From Yamagishiella unicocca (lineage: Eukaryota; Chlorophyta; Chlorophyceae; Chlamydomonadales; Volvocaceae), in the NCBI GenBank assembly GCA_003116995.1, contig BDSL01000010.1, forward strand, positions 1,364,001 to 1,428,000: a stretch of 64,000 bases of DNA, in the 5' to 3' direction. Under the pieces are notes generated by a model. It did not search any database. It was not told where the DNA came from and saw only the letters and a list, made by a program, of their open reading frames with translations. This document shows positions 41,868 through 55,229 of the stretch, piece by piece (within the stretch, counting starts at the first letter, position 1; each line of letters begins with the position of its first letter). The translations under genes and the position numbers were made by a program.

Positions 41868-44800
41868 CTGGACAAACGGTCAGGCAAGGGTGGGGGGGGG
41901 CAAGGGAGCAGGGGTGTCGGTTGGGGCCACAGCGAGGGGTGGGGCGGGCTAAGGAGAGTGGCGGCCACAGAAAGTGGCGCTCCAGGGGGGGCGAGTATGA
42001 GAGGAAACCCGTGGGTCGGCACTGAAATCCGATCGGCTAGGGCGGGTAGACGGGGGGAGTGAACTGCGAGTCGTGTGCACCGGGGGGTGGGGTGTGGCAT
42101 CAAAAACCGGTTACGCGACATGGATGCGATAGCTGGCGCCGGGGGTGCCACGTGGCATGCAGCCCCCCGGGGGGGAGTCGTCATCCCGCTGCCACGTGGC
42201 GGGTAGGTCGAGCCGCTGGGTACCCACACCCTCTCCCCGCCAGGCGAGCTCCCATGTTTCCTCGGGTACGGTCGCTTCCTTTCCTCTCCACCGCGAGGCA
42301 TCCCGGCCCGCAGGCCCCACCCACGTCCTCCCTCGCGGAGTGGCACCCGAGCACACAGGCACACACACACACACGCGTATACACACAGGCATACACACAC
42401 ACGCACACACACACGCATACACACACACGCATACGCACACACGCATACATACACACACACACAAGATGCAATGAGCTTGGCCGCAGCCCGGAAGTCCTGA
42501 CGCGTCCGGACGGTGTCCTTCCCCCACACCTAATAAACCAAGTCCTCCAGCACGCAGCTCCAAACGAGTGTACCAACCATTTCCTAATCGGTTTCACATC
42601 TAGGTGCCGACCAACGGGTTTCCTCTCAACCCCTAATCCCGTGTTACTCTGTGATCGAGGGGAGACGGTGATATGGTGGTTTGGGCTTACCCGTGTCAAG
42701 CGTCCGCATAACGATTTCCGCGCCCCCTGGCGTGCTGCTGCTTCCTGCGACGATAAGTGGGTTGCTTTAGGGTTTGGGGCAGCCGTTTGGGCCGGTTGTC
42801 GTGAAGCAGGCGCTCTACGGCCTCCCACCTGTTCGTGTGGCCGTTGCTGCGTTGCGTACCGGCGCGCGCAGCGAACCAGCCCGCACGCCCGGGGACGGCC
42901 TGTACAAGTATACGCGTGCGCATCCATGAGGTCCACATCGCAAGCGACAGCGTCGGGCAGTTGAGACGCGAGAGCGAATGATGGCCGCACCTCGTAGGAG
43001 TCATCCTCATTGCTTCCATAATGACGTCAACACTAGTAACCGCTCCAAACGAACCACACCAGGTTCTATTTCAAATAGTGAACGTCAGGATAGGCGCTGC
43101 TCCTGGTTCCCCACTGCCGCGATGACCGAAGCGACTGGCGCACCACACAGTTACGATACGCAAACGTGTGAAAGCGTATAGAATTGATAAAATTATATCT
43201 TTGGTACTGGTATAAAATATACTCCTCAAACAATACGTGGGCGCAGAGGCTGATGAGCAATAGGGTTCAATCCTGGGGCGGTTCAGAAGACACTTCTATG
43301 AGGCAGATGCATACCGTAAGCATGGGGCATGTAAAGCACGCAAATTTGTGCGTTGGTTCGTGGGTTGGCCGTACATACCTGTACCCGAATTGTCGCTGCC
43401 TGTAATCGACCATCACTCCCCAATTTTGAACATCAGGCGCCACTTTCTTACCCAGACCACAGGATTATACAATCTCCAAGTCCGGGCCATCCATAGGCAT
43501 GAAGCATGGAATGGAGACTGCGTCTGTGCATGTGACTGGACAGGAAGCGGCCTTCCCCGCCCTCCCACGTGTACCTTGCGCCTGCCAGAAGCCGGTAAAA
43601 CTCACAGCACAAATCACCTCACAGTGCGTCCAGAGTACCGCACCTATCAGCCGTGCCCGGTGACGACCAGCTGGTGGCGTCGAGCACTCAGTAGGGTTGC
43701 GGCCACCGTCTCCATGCCGCCCCTCATATGTGCTGCTGTTGGGCCGCCTCGATGGCGCGGTTCCACTGGCGCCTGCTGCCTGCGATACGTCTCCCGGTTC
43801 TGCCCCGCCCTCTGGGCAGGCAAGCTACGCCAGCAGCGTCAGCCAGGGCAGTAGTGCAGCGGCTGCAGGGAGGGCAGACAGCCACTACACAGACATCAGC
43901 CTGGCGGCCAAGTCGAGACTAACACGGTGTACGGCAAGGCAGCTAGCAGAAATGCCATCCAAAAAGGCCAGCTGCTGACGTCATGCCAGCAGGAGTGCAT
44001 GGGAGGTGTGACGGGCGTGGGCTGCAGGGGCCCTACGTGGCGTCACCGTGCTCGCCCGCGAGTGCAGTGCTGTGGTATTGGGGGCTGTTGGCCCATACGT
44101 GGAGGGGGCGTGGTATGATAGGACGGTGTAGCAGGGTGTGTGTGTGTGTGGAAGCGGTTGGAAGCACGGTGGTGCGTGCTTGGGCGCCCAACCTGGGAGG
44201 TGTGTGTGCGTTGGAGTCTCACCGCACCGCCACGCGCCGGCATTTGTGATGCTTTGAAATCAGACAGCTGTCAACATTTGAGCTGGGGGAGGATCAATAC
44301 AGAAGCCCATGAATCCCGGAGCCCGTAAGGCCTTAACGTCAAGTTCGCAACCGTGCAAATGGACTACTTTTGGGTTACTTCGACTCGGCCAGCGGGCTGG
44401 AGGCCAAAGAGGTGAACAGCACGTCTCGGGGTGAACTGACGGTGAACAGCACGTCTCGGCAAGTCTGGGCACAGAGTTGGCTTCTAACCGCCTTCACCGC
44501 GTGAAACCTTCTGGTGTTGCCGAATAAGTGTCTGTCCCGCAAGTAACGCCAACGTGTCGGCCCACGGTACACACCCGCTACCCGTTTGTCACATCTACGG
44601 CGAACAAACAAGTAAGAGGATGTTCATAACAATCGAAATGCCGCTGCTTAAATGCGTAATTTTCGGCGCTAGACGAAAATATGTTTTGTTAGGAGCAATG
44701 TCGATCGGTAGCCGCTTCGCCGTTTTGTTGTGGGAGAGAGGGCGTGCAAGCGGGCAAGACGGTGGAAGCAGCCTCAGGCGTGGGCCTTAGGCTGGGGTTT

Positions 44801-45769
44801 CGAAGGTCGCACGAGTTTAGCCCTCCCTGGAGTCGAAGGCTCGCAGCTGGGGCAAGACCTCAGGCGGCGGCCTGGGGAGGGGCCCAAGACCACGTCTCAG
44901 GATACTCCATATTTTGTGTGCTGTATAAAGTCGACACGGCGTCGATAGCCAGACAAGTCGGTCCGAGATCTTCTGGCCCTGGGCAGGAGGTTTTCCGCCT
45001 AGTTTCTTCCCCCCCCTTTCTTTCGTGGGTGTCGATGTCCGTTTGCTGGGGGGTGTTTCTGCCCGGGCCGTCCAGTTGAGGCTCGGGCAGACATGGAGGC
45101 CATTTGACGCAGAAAGGTATTACAGCGCGCGCAGTGAGGCGCGGCGAGGCGTACGAGGGAGAGGCCTGTTCACACCAATTTCCCTGTTGCATCCCTAGCA
45201 GTATCGGAGAAGACAGTGGCAACGTCAGGGGTTGTAAGAAGCACGAGGCGGCCTCTGGAGACAATATATCTCAAAATGCTCTGGTGCTCGTCTCCACTTG
45301 CCAGGCATTGGATTCGTAAGGCTCCGAATCCATCGCGAATCGACTTTATGATAATGGCACAAGGACCTCCAAACCAGGCATCTTGTTAACAAATGCTTAA
45401 ATAATTCTATACGCGACAGATTGTGAGGCATACTGTTTTCTTTCATTTCGGACCCCTTCCACAGCGGCAGGACCGCTTGTTGTTTTACCCCCATTGCAAA
45501 CCATGTGGGTGTATCAAGCGGTGACAAATGTTGGTGAGTTATCGTGTCGGAGGTGGTCATGAGTTTCCTAATCGCCGGCTGTCGTCACAGACGTTGACAT
45601 CACCTGACGGGCCGCCGCCTCATAGGTCCCCGTTACCGCCTGGCACACCCAAGCTCTGCCAGCTGTATTTGTGCGTGAAAGTAATCCATAGGGCGACGGC
45701 TTGCACGGAAAGCTTCAAAACCCTCCGCCGGCTTCGTTGCTGTTCCCCTGATGGCACGCAGGCATCCAG
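41868..45769. other. Spacer between the divergent ABC1K and PIN-like genes
   Basis: Should hold both promoters and probably the first ABC1K exon: type-1 and type-3 intronic repeats at 42,080-42,125 and 42,575-42,640 suggest that 41,868-42,690 is still intron. A strong minus-strand donor (GTAAGC) lies at about 42,690, next to a protein-like but unconfirmed frame (42,696-43,019). An AT-rich island with TATAAAA (about 43,211) could be a promoter. Also present: a CA/TA microsatellite (42,355-42,465) and a duplicated GGTGAACAGCACGTCTCGG (44,409 and 44,440). No RNA gene was recognised. Confidence 0.45.
42355..42465 (+). repeat. CA-rich microsatellite
   Basis: Irregular CACACA/CGCATACACA repeats. 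Confidence 0.9.
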
Positions 45770-47576
45770 GTTCTGGTGCTTATGGGCCTCGGCTGGGTAT
45801 TTGCCCGCTTCAGATTCCTGGAGCAGGCGAAGTTCCTGCCGCAGGCGAATTTCATCGTCCTTATGCTCGCGCTACCCGCCTTCAACATATACCTCATGGG
45901 AATCAAACTCGACCTCCAGAGCCCCGATCCTTGGAAGTGAGTCGTGGAGCGTATCACATCGTTTCCTTTTACGGGGAACACAATGGGATGGATGCGCCAG
46001 TCAAAGTGGTGTGGCGCGGTGCGGCCAAGTAGCCGCCGCATCCGGATGCACACCGCCAGCTGCGCTGCACGGGCTGTGCTGACACACGTGCAAAGCCATT
46101 ACCGTGTGACACCCCCCTAGCTGCCGCTCCCTCGAAACTCCACCTTTGCGCGCATCGCCGCGCTGGTACTGCCCCGCTAACTTCCCCTCTCCCCCCCCCC
46201 ACACACTTATACACCTACACACACACGCTGATCCCCTCGCCCCCTCCCCCTCGCCACTTCTCCCCCCTCGCGCAGGTCGCTGGCGGCCTTCCTGCTGTGG
46301 GTGTTCGCGGTGCAGGGCGCCATCCTCATGTACACCTGGCGCTTCTGCGGCGGGGACGCGGGCGAGGCGGCGGTGATCAACATGGTGGGCCTGCTGCACG
46401 GCACGGGGGGTTTAGGGTTTAAGGCTCCAGCAGGATGCGCCTACGTCTGGCCCGATATGGTTTCAGAGTCTTTTTGGTAAAGATGTGTCCAAACCCTGGG
46501 TCCGCTTGACAAAAAACGCATACGGGGTTGACTCCTGGCTGACACACGTGCCACCCGAAATGTGGCCCCCTGGCCCCTCTGCCGCCGCTCCTCCCCTCCC
46601 CTCCCCCAACCCATGGGTTTCCTCTCATACCCGTCCCCCCCACCCCCCTCAACCCCCCCGCCAGGTTCTTTTGATGGACAACTACGCCATCACGGGGCTC
46701 CTGGCGCTCAACGCCACCCTGGGGACCAAGTGGGGGACCCTGGCGCTCCTCATGGTGCGGGGGGGGGGGGGCATAAAGACCGGTTACACGACATGGGTAT
46801 AACAGGGGCAGGTCCGGGGGGAGGGGAGGGGCCGGGGGCGGGTGGAGGCACCCGGAGGGGGGAGGAGCAGCGGACGGGGCGGAGGGGGGCCTTCGCTGGC
46901 CTTCTCCCCCTCACGTCATCTTCTCCCCCTCACGTCATCGCGACCACCGCGGCGGAGATTCAGCGACGACCAGCCTTCGTGGGGTTGTGGGACCCAGCGA
47001 CGACCAAGCCTCCGTGGCGTTGTAGGGCGGCCCCCCCCCGCTTGCTTGCGTTCCTGAACACTCCGGCCCGTCGTGCGCTGATTTACCTGGTGCCCGCGTA
47101 CGACTTTGTACGGCACACTATCATTATTCGTATCAAAACAGCTCGCTGCCGGTCCCCCTTTCCCTTTCCCCGCCCCACCAGGCGATGGGCTTCTTCCTGG
47201 TCATCTTCCCCTTCTCGCTGGCTGCCTTCGAGTGGGAGAAGTGGGCGGTGCAGCAGCACGTGGAGGCGATGGCGGAGGCGGCGGCGGCGGACATCGAGGC
47301 GGCGACGGCGGCGGCGGCGGCAGCGGAGGAGGAGGAGGCGGGGAGCGAACCGGGCAGCCCCCAGCGTCCGGATGCGCCGAAGGGCGGCGGCCGGGGGGAA
47401 TCGCCGCAGCCGCGGCTGCCGGGGGCGGCGGCGAGCGCGGGGGCCGCCGGGCGGGTGGGGGCCAGCAGCTCCGAGGGACTGGAGCTGGAGCTGTACGACA
47501 TGCCGGCGGCACGTGGCGACATTGGTCCGCCGCGGCGGGAGGGCGCCGAGGGGGCGCCGCCGCCAGCAGGTGCGGG

Positions 47577-47626
<50 letters not shown>

Positions 47627-49928
47627 CTGGCGGCGACCAGCTTGGCGGCGGTGGCGGCAGAAGCGATGGGACGGATGGCTTCCCGCACGAGAGCAGGTAC
47701 GGCCGGTGGTGGCGGTGAGGGGGGCGAAGGGCCGGTGGTGGCGGTGAGGGAAGCCGAAGTAGGCGGACATGCCTGAGCCGGTGGGGTTCGAGGAAAACCC
47801 GTGGATGCCCGAACAAACCGGTGGGGAGGGTGGGACAGCCTGAGGCGATGCGTGGGTGGGTGCGGTGGCTGACCCCGCGCGGGCGGTGCTTCTAGGCACG
47901 GCAGTGTTGTTGCGTCTAGGACCGGAAGGAAGCGGCCGGTGGGGTCGTACGCCGAACGTGCCGTACGGCGTCGTACCTGCCGCAGGTACTGCTGGTGGAG
48001 CGACGCTGACTACAAGCCGGCCCACCCGCTGCTGGGCGGGGCCGCGGACTCGCAGCGGGGGGGGCAGCCGCCGAGGAAGCAGCCCTGGCCCTGGATCCGC
48101 CGCCCTGGATCCGAGCAACAACACCCACAGCAGCAGCAACAACAGGACAACGCGCTGCGCGGGACGTACGTCCCGCCGGCGCACCTGCAGCCACCCGGCG
48201 GGCCCCTCGTGTCGCCCTTCCAGGGCTGGTCCGCAGTGACCGAGCAGCAGCAGGCGACGCCGGCGGCGGCGGCGCCGGCGGCGGCGGCGGCGGCGGCGCG
48301 GCCGCTGCCCGCCACGGCGCCGCCGTCAGCGCAGCGGCGGCCTCCCACCAGCGCCGCCGGGCTCTCCCCCGCCCGCAGCGCCCCCCGGCCCAATCATGGT
48401 CAGTCCGTGTTGGCGTCGGCGTTCGAGCGGCTGGCGGAGGCGGGGTCGGGGCAGCTGCCGGCGGGGCTCTTCGGCGAGCTGCAGCGAGGTCCGAGCACCC
48501 CGGGGGCGTTGGGGCTGCCGTACGAGGCGGAAAAGCCTGTGAGGCTCCAGGTAGGGCGGGAGGAGGGGCGGGGGTATAAGAGAGTCGGCGAATCCGCGGC
48601 CGACAAGCCAAGGGCGACGAAGGTGGTTGGGATTGGTGGCAAGCTTGTGCCGTGAGGCGAGGTGAGTTGAGGTCGATGTGAACACAGGACCTGGTGCGGT
48701 TCATTCCATCACGGAGGACGCGCCACGCGCACGCACCCCTGAGTTTCCGTTTCGCTGCCCCACGGGGCGTCCTTACGCCTCTCGCCGCTCCCCTCCCCAC
48801 ATGCTGCATGACGTCGGACGTCGGTAACCGTGATCCGCTCTGGCCAGGTGGGTCACCCGCCTGCGTTCGGAAGTTAGGACTCCTCTGTCTTGTACGCTTG
48901 TTTTGGGGGTTGTGAGCTTGCGGTTGCGTCTCTTGTTGTCACCGCGGTTTCTCAATAAATAGCAAGGCGGCGCGGTTCGAGGCACGCGACGGAAACGGAA
49001 GCTGGCCAGTAACGGTTGGTAACGTACCGGTACATCACCTCCACGATAACGGTCTGTATCCGGGCTGGGACGGGGCCGGCCGTCACCGCGTCTCGCCTCA
49101 CCATGTCCCAATCCGCCAATCCGGTGCTCCGTTTTTGCGCTTCACACGCTACCGCACATCAATTTGTTTCTTTTCCCATTAACCGGTCGCCGACGGGCCA
49201 CCTCCACACGGTCCTGGGTAGCCAATCCAAGTGCTTCAGCATGCACACACAACCACGTGTCCAACCAAGAGGCTACCGGTATGCGGCAGCTACACTTCCC
49301 ATGCCGTGTAACCGGGTCCTAACGCCGCCTGCCCCACACACCTCCGAACCGAACCCGAACCCTCAGGACCTGGAATTCGCCCTCACCCACCAGCTGTCGG
49401 GTGGCACCGTCAGCCAACTGGCCCGCGTCAGCCGGGGCTACTCGGCGGCAGCGGCCGCCGCCGCCGCCGCCGCCGCCAGCCCCGACGCGAACGTCCGCCG
49501 CATGCTGCTCGCCGCCACCGCCGGAGGCGGAGGCGGGGGCTACCCCCGCGGCCGGCAGCTGCAGCTAGCTCCCTCAAATCTCGCGCGCGAGCCTCTGGGA
49601 ACACCTGCAGCTTTGGCGGCGGCAGCTGCTCGGTCGGTGCAGCAGGCGGCTGGGCCGCCCAGTGCGTCGCAGCCGTCCTTCTCCGCCGCCGCGGAGGAGG
49701 GGGAGCAGCCGCAGTCGCAGCCGCCTAGCGGCGGTGCAGGAGCAACGCCAACATCAGCAGGAGCAGCAGCAACGCTTGTGTCTCCCGCGGCATCCGCTTC
49801 CGGCATCACGCTGCAGCCCCACCGGGCCACATCGCCGGTGGCGCTGGCTTCCGCCGCGTCAAGCGACGGCTCCGACGGGCACCCGCTGGCGGCACCCTTC
49901 CCGACCCGACCCCCCGCCAGCTCCGAAA

Positions 49929-49960
<32 letters not shown>

Positions 49961-52900
49961 GCGGCGGCGGCGGCGCCAACGCCCTCGGACGCGTCTCTGT
50001 CGTACCCGACCCTCAGCCGCCAGCAGGCCACCGGGCTGGCGGTGCAGCGCGCCGCCTCCGCCCAGCCGGTCCCCCCGGTGGTTTCGGAGGGAGCGCTAGC
50101 CAGCACCAGCACCCCCATGTTCAGCTTCGGCCGCAGCCCCCACCAGCGGCGGGCCGGGACCGCCGCCGCCACCGTCTCCGCCGCCGCCACCGGCGGCAGC
50201 GGCTGGTCGCCGCGCCGGGACCTGCCGTACGGGCCGGCGGGGGAGGATGGGCGAGTGGACCGGATGCTTCTGGCGCTGGCCTCGGGTCTGGCCGCCAACG
50301 GCGCCAAGAGGCGGGGGACGTCGAGGGTGGGTACACACAAATAAGCTTGCTGCCATATGTAAGAACACCCCCTGCCGCTTTATGTCTCCTGTTCTCCTGT
50401 AGGTTACAGTCTTAAGAGGCGGGGGACGTCAGGGGTGGGTGCTGGCGCCGGCGGGGGGTTGCGAGGAAGAACCGTAAATGCGAGGAAAACCGGCTGCGGG
50501 GGGCCCGGCAGGGCCCGGCTGCCCCTGGAGCGGGGTGGAGGGGGAAAGGGGAGTATGAGAGGAAAACCCGTGGGTCGGCACCGACTAGGAACGCCCAAAC
50601 GTTTGGTATGCATGTTTGGTGGCGCAGGGAGGGGGGAGACATGGATGGTGTCGTGCAGGGCGGCGTGCAATGCTGGGGATGGTGTCGTGCAGGGCTGGGG
50701 AGGGCAGGCTGCCCCCAGGGCTGGGGAGGGGAGCACGACGGAGTCGCGGGCGGCAACACCAAACCCTGGGCGGGTATGTGCCTCGCTGGTTGGCACCCGG
50801 GGGGTTTGATAAGAGAATCCCCCGGGGGGAGGAAAAGATAATCCTCGGATCCACGGCTGACAAACCAAGGGCGCTGGAGGTGGCGGCCCAGGAAAGACCC
50901 GGGGGGGGGTTACAAGTTAAAAACCGGTTAAAAACCGGTAAAAAACCGGTTAAAAACCGGTTAAAAACCGGTATACCGGGGGTGGGGCGGGGGTGCCGTG
51001 CGTGTTGCGCGTGGAGGGCAGCCCTACCTGGTCGCGTCGAAGGACAGTCGAGGGAGGGCCCCACCGGCCAATCGGCCTCCCCGCACCTCACCTCTCCTCA
51101 CCCCGCACCGCACCGCACCTCAGCCGGCCGTGCAAGCCCTTTGCCGCCTGCCTTCCCTGGAGCCCCTGACACCCCCCACCGCCTGCGCCTCGTACGCGTA
51201 GCTGGCACCCCCGTCCCCCGGCCCCCCCGCTTTCCTCTCCCCTCCCCCCTCCGTCGCCTTGGTCCCACCGTCTTCCTCCCCTCCCCCCTCCGTCCCACAA
51301 AATTGGTGTCCGACGACCATGCGCCAACTATCCTGTCCCGTTGCGTAAAACGGTTTCTATACACCCCCCTCCGTCAGCGCACCGACACCACCCCGATGCT
51401 CCTGGACACCGAACCCGGTCTGCTCATGCGCCTCGCCACCGCCGCCTCGGCCCTGGAGAGCGGCGACAGCGCCGCCGCCTTGGCCGCCGACAAGAAGCTC
51501 GTGCGGGAGGCCACTGCGGAGGTGCTGCGCCGGCACGGCGGCGTGGTGCGCGCATTCGCTGCGTTCGTGTCCGGCCACCCTCAGCTGTGGCACATCATCT
51601 CCACCCTGGCCAAGGTGCGCCAGTGGGGGTGGGTGGCAAGGAAAACCCGCCGTGTAGGGGGGTAGGTGGCATGAACGCCGGTTTACCTTCGCGACATGGA
51701 TAGGGGAGCTGGCGCATTGGCTTTGGGAGTGGGGGCGGGGGGGTTACAGGTAAAGAACCGGTAACTGGGGGCGGGGGGGTTACAGGTAAAGAACCGGTAA
51801 CTGGGGGCGGGGGGGTTACAGGTAAAGAACCGGTAACTGGGGGCGGGGGGGTTACAGGTAAAGAACCGGTAACTGGGGGCGGGGGGGTTACAGGTAAAGA
51901 ACCGGTAACTGGGGGCGGGGGGGTTACAGGTAAAGAACCGGTAACTGGGGGCGGGGGGGTTACAGGTAAAGAACCGGTAACTGGGGGCGGGGGGGTTACA
52001 GGTAAAGAACCGGTAACTGGGGGCGGGGGGGTTACAGGTAAAGAACCGGTAACTGGGGGCGGGGGGGTTACAGGTAAAGAACCGGTAACTGGGGGCGGGG
52101 GGGTTACAGGTAAAGAACCGGTAACTGGGGGCGGGGGGGTTACAGGTAAAGAACCGGTAACTGGGGGCGGGGGGGGCCGCAGCCGGGACGGCGGGGGGGG
52201 GGGAAATGGGCTTTTAGGGTTTTAAGGTTTTAGGGTTTATTTCGAGGAGGATGTGGACGGGAAAGGACGGGAGGGGACGGGCGGGGACGAGGAGGGAGAG
52301 GGTGGTGGTGGTGGTGGAGGAGGTGGTCGCAGTGGCTGGCATCCCCCTTCCCCTAGCAACTCCCCGGCACGCCCCCCTCCACACCAAACCGCCCGCAGCC
52401 TCCGACCTCGACCCCTCCCCCCTCGACCCACGCCAACCGCAGCTATAGCAGCAGCACATACACACACACACACACGCCCTAGCGCAGCTCCTCCCCGTCC
52501 CCTCCCCCCTCCCGCCCGTCCCCTCCCGCCCTCCCGTTCTCCACCACACGGGTTTTGCTCGCAATTCCCCCCCTCGGTTTTTCGGCCGTGGATTCTCGGA
52601 TCCTTTTATAACCTCCCCCCCCCCGTGTTGCGGCGCATTGCGGTGCAGAACCCCATGATCTGGACCATGTTTGTGGCTATGGCCATCTCCGTCAGCGGTC
52701 TCCGGGTGTATCTGGACCCCGCGTCGCCGAAGTACGCGCCAGAGGTCGGTTGGGTGGCGGGCGTGCTGATGTGGATCAACGGCCTGGTCGTACCAATGTC
52801 CATCTTCTCCAACGGTGCCTGGGTGAGCTCGATGGTTGGGGCACAGCAGCCGCTGCCTGGGGGCGGCGGGGGGCCTGGGCGGGGCGCTTCGTGTCAGGCG

Positions 52901-55229
52901 GCGGCCGGGGGGGGGTGGGCGAGAAGACCCGTGGATGCCCGAAAAAGAACAGACGTTTTGAGATGCCGGGGGGCGGGTGGCGAGAAGACCCGGTTACACG
53001 GTACAGGGTGGGGGGCATTGTCGATGAGGGGAATAGTTGTGGGGAGGTCGGGAATGGGGCCCATGGATGGGGGGGGGGACGAGCTGACCCACGGGTTTGG
53101 TCCAGGGAGGGAGGGTCGGGGAGTGCAGACACGTGCCGTACGAAACCGTCTACCTGCCTTGAGGCTTGCGCGGCCTTGATGCTTGCGCGCGTGTGTGTTA
53201 TGTGCCGCGTGTTGCCGTGCTTCGTCTCCGTGCTCCCCCCCCCCCCCCCCACACACACACACACACATCAGCATTTTTAAAACACCCCCACACACACACT
53301 GCCCTCACCCACCCACAACACCCGCTCGTGAGCGACCTCCGCCCCCTCCCTGGCCCACAGATGTACGGCAAAAAGCTTTTGCCCAAGGGCGAATTGGTCA
53401 AGGTAGGGCGAGACAGGCCACCTCCTTCTCCCTTGCCCACACCTCCCACGTCCAGTAACCGGTTCTTTTTGTAACCCCCCGGGCTTTGTGTTTGCGTTTT
53501 GTTTGAGACGACCCGTGAAGCGGTGCGCACTAGTACGCCCCCTGCCAGTGCGTACTCCCCCTGCCAGCGCTTTAACATACGCAAGGCGGCGCCTTGAACC
53601 GCATGATGCACGCGCAAGGCCACGCAGCGGGCATTAGCACCCGGTACGCGTCCCATCAGTTCCCGAGCTGGCTGGCCCCCCCCACACACCCACACACACC
53701 CACGGGTCTTCCTCGAACCCCCACACACGCCCGGTGCGCCTGCCGGCTTGCAGATGGTGGTGCTGCTGGCCATCAAGCTGGGGCTCCTGCCGCTGCTGAT
53801 GGCCGGGTGCGCGCTGCTGGTGCGGCTGGACGGCCAGCACGTGGCGGCCATGACGGTGCTGACGCTGTCGCCCGCCGCCGCGACCAGCTTCGTACTCGCC
53901 GTACAGTACGGCAGGGGCGTGGAGCTGGTTTCGCTGACCAACATCCTGGGCAACGTCTTCCTGACTCCGCTGCTCATCATGTGGCTCAAGGTGCGCCATG
54001 AATGCGGGGGGGAGGGGAGGTGCGCGGGGGGTGTATAAAAACCGTTTTACGCAACGGGACAGGATAGTTGGCGCTTGGTCGTCGGACACCAATTTTGTGG
54101 GCGCATGCTGGAGCACTGGGACTGACTACCGGCAAACCTGTGGAGGCGGCCTGTCGGAGCTGTGTAAAAGAAAAGAAATAAAAAAAGGATAAGCAAAAGC
54201 GCGGTGACGTGCAACGCGTGTGAATTGGGGGGGGTGTGAGGCCACGTGTGTTTCGACACGTCAGGAGGAGCGAGGGGGGATGGAGGGGATGGCATAAAAA
54301 CCGTTCACGCGACATGGATAGGATAGCTGGCGCATTGTCTTCGGACACCTAGTTTGTGGGCGCATGGTATGGGGGGGGAGCTGGGAACCCGTTGGGCCCA
54401 CAAAGGGGCGAAAGGAGTACCAGCTGGGGAAACGGGGGGGGGGAAGCAAGGTAGGGGGAGAGGCGCGGTTGGAGGTGAGGGCCTGAGCAGTGGCGCCCGA
54501 TGACGGCCGGGGGAGGTAGGGGGGTTGGGCGGCGACTCCGCGCCCCTGGGAGTCGCGGACCTGTGAGGGGGCGTGTGTGGTGTCACAGGGGGACGCGCAG
54601 CATTGGCGCACGGGGTGGACACCGACAAATGAGACGAGGCATAGCTATACAAAGGAAAGGTTCGGGTGCCGTACACTGGCCGGGGGGGCGGAGGGCGGTC
54701 TAGCGGCTCCGAGGGGCCCCGCCCCCAGGGGGGGGTGCAAGGGAAAAACCCGTGTACGGGGGGTTTACATAAAAGAACCGGTTACTCGACACGGGAGGTG
54801 TAGCTGGTGCATGATGATGATGATGTGTTACACGTGACTGGGGGTGCAGCCCAGGTGGTAACAGACTAAACGAGCCGTGCGACTCCTCGCCTCGCCAAAC
54901 GTAAAACAGGCGTTTGTACACTCAGGTTCCTTAGACAAGAAAAATAAGTATCGCCCAAAGGGTTCGACATGGTGCATGGCCTTCGGACACCTGGACGCGC
55001 GCGCAGGCGACTGGTCGTGGGGGGGGGGTAATGGCCGCTCCCAACGCTGGGCCTCCTCACATGCATGCCGCGGTCCCCGTCCCCTCCTGCCCCCGCCTTC
55101 CCCCCCTCCCTGCCCCCCCTACCGGTCCTTTTATCGTAACCCCCCTGCCCCCCCCCCCGGCTGCCGGCCCCGCAGATCCTGTCCGCCCTGCAGGTCGGTT
55201 ACACGATGCACGACGACGCGAGGATATAG
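45770..55229 (+). CDS. PIN-like auxin efflux carrier (AEC) family membrane transporter with very long central loop, 11 exons
   Basis: Exons: 45,770-45,936; 46,276-46,384; 46,665-46,754; 47,182-47,696; 47,986-48,550; 49,367-50,326; 51,378-51,614; 52,649-52,822; 53,361-53,402; 53,754-53,990; 55,176-55,229 (TAG). Phases agree at all junctions checked. The N-terminal half has about five hydrophobic segments (VLVLMGLGWVFARF; FIVLMLALPAFNIYLMG; SLAAFLLWVFAVQGA; DNYAITGLLALNATLG; AMGFFLVIFPFSLAA). Then comes a hydrophilic loop of roughly 750 residues, rich in Ala, Gln, Pro and Ser, with poly-Ala encoded by GCT/GCC runs. The C-terminal half starts LAKNPMIWTMFVAMAIS, where PIN proteins have KLIRNPNTY, and has about five more segments (GLVVPMSIFSNGAW; MVVLLAIKLGLLPLLM; AAMTVLTLSPAAATSFVLAV; LVSLTNILGNVFLTPLLIM). 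This 5+loop+5 plan is that of PIN/AEC carriers. The substrate is unknown. The true start codon may lie in an upstream exon; ATG at 45,782 is the first in frame. Confidence 0.8.
51305..51371 (-). repeat. Dispersed G-tract repeat, type 1 (long form)
   Basis: Almost identical to 34,664-34,735, here just before the acceptor at 51,377 in the PIN-like gene, in reverse orientation. Confidence 0.88.
51730..52176 (+). repeat. 36-bp tandem array (about 12 units) built on a type-1 repeat core
   Basis: Unit TGGGGGCGGGGGGGTTACAG plus GTAAAGAACCGGTAAC, nearly identical copies, in the intron between exons 51,378-51,614 and 52,649-52,822. The unit keeps the G-tract and the AAACCGGTTAC-like core of the dispersed type-1 repeat. 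A shorter array of the AAAAACCGGTT core lies at 50,918-50,975. Confidence 0.92.
54026..54111 (+). repeat. Dispersed G-tract repeat, type 1 (full length)
   Basis: GGGGGGTGTATAAAAACCGT, then ACGCAACGGGACAGGATAG, GTCGTCGGACACC and TTTGTGGGCGCATGCTGG, 35 bp after the donor at 53,991. Confidence 0.9.
54281..54367 (+). repeat. Dispersed G-tract repeat, type 1 (full length)
   Basis: Second copy in the same intron: GGCATAAAAACCGTTCACGC, GACATGGATAGGATAGC, then TTCGGACACCTAGTTTGTGG. A third, partial copy is at 54,757-54,815. Confidence 0.9.
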
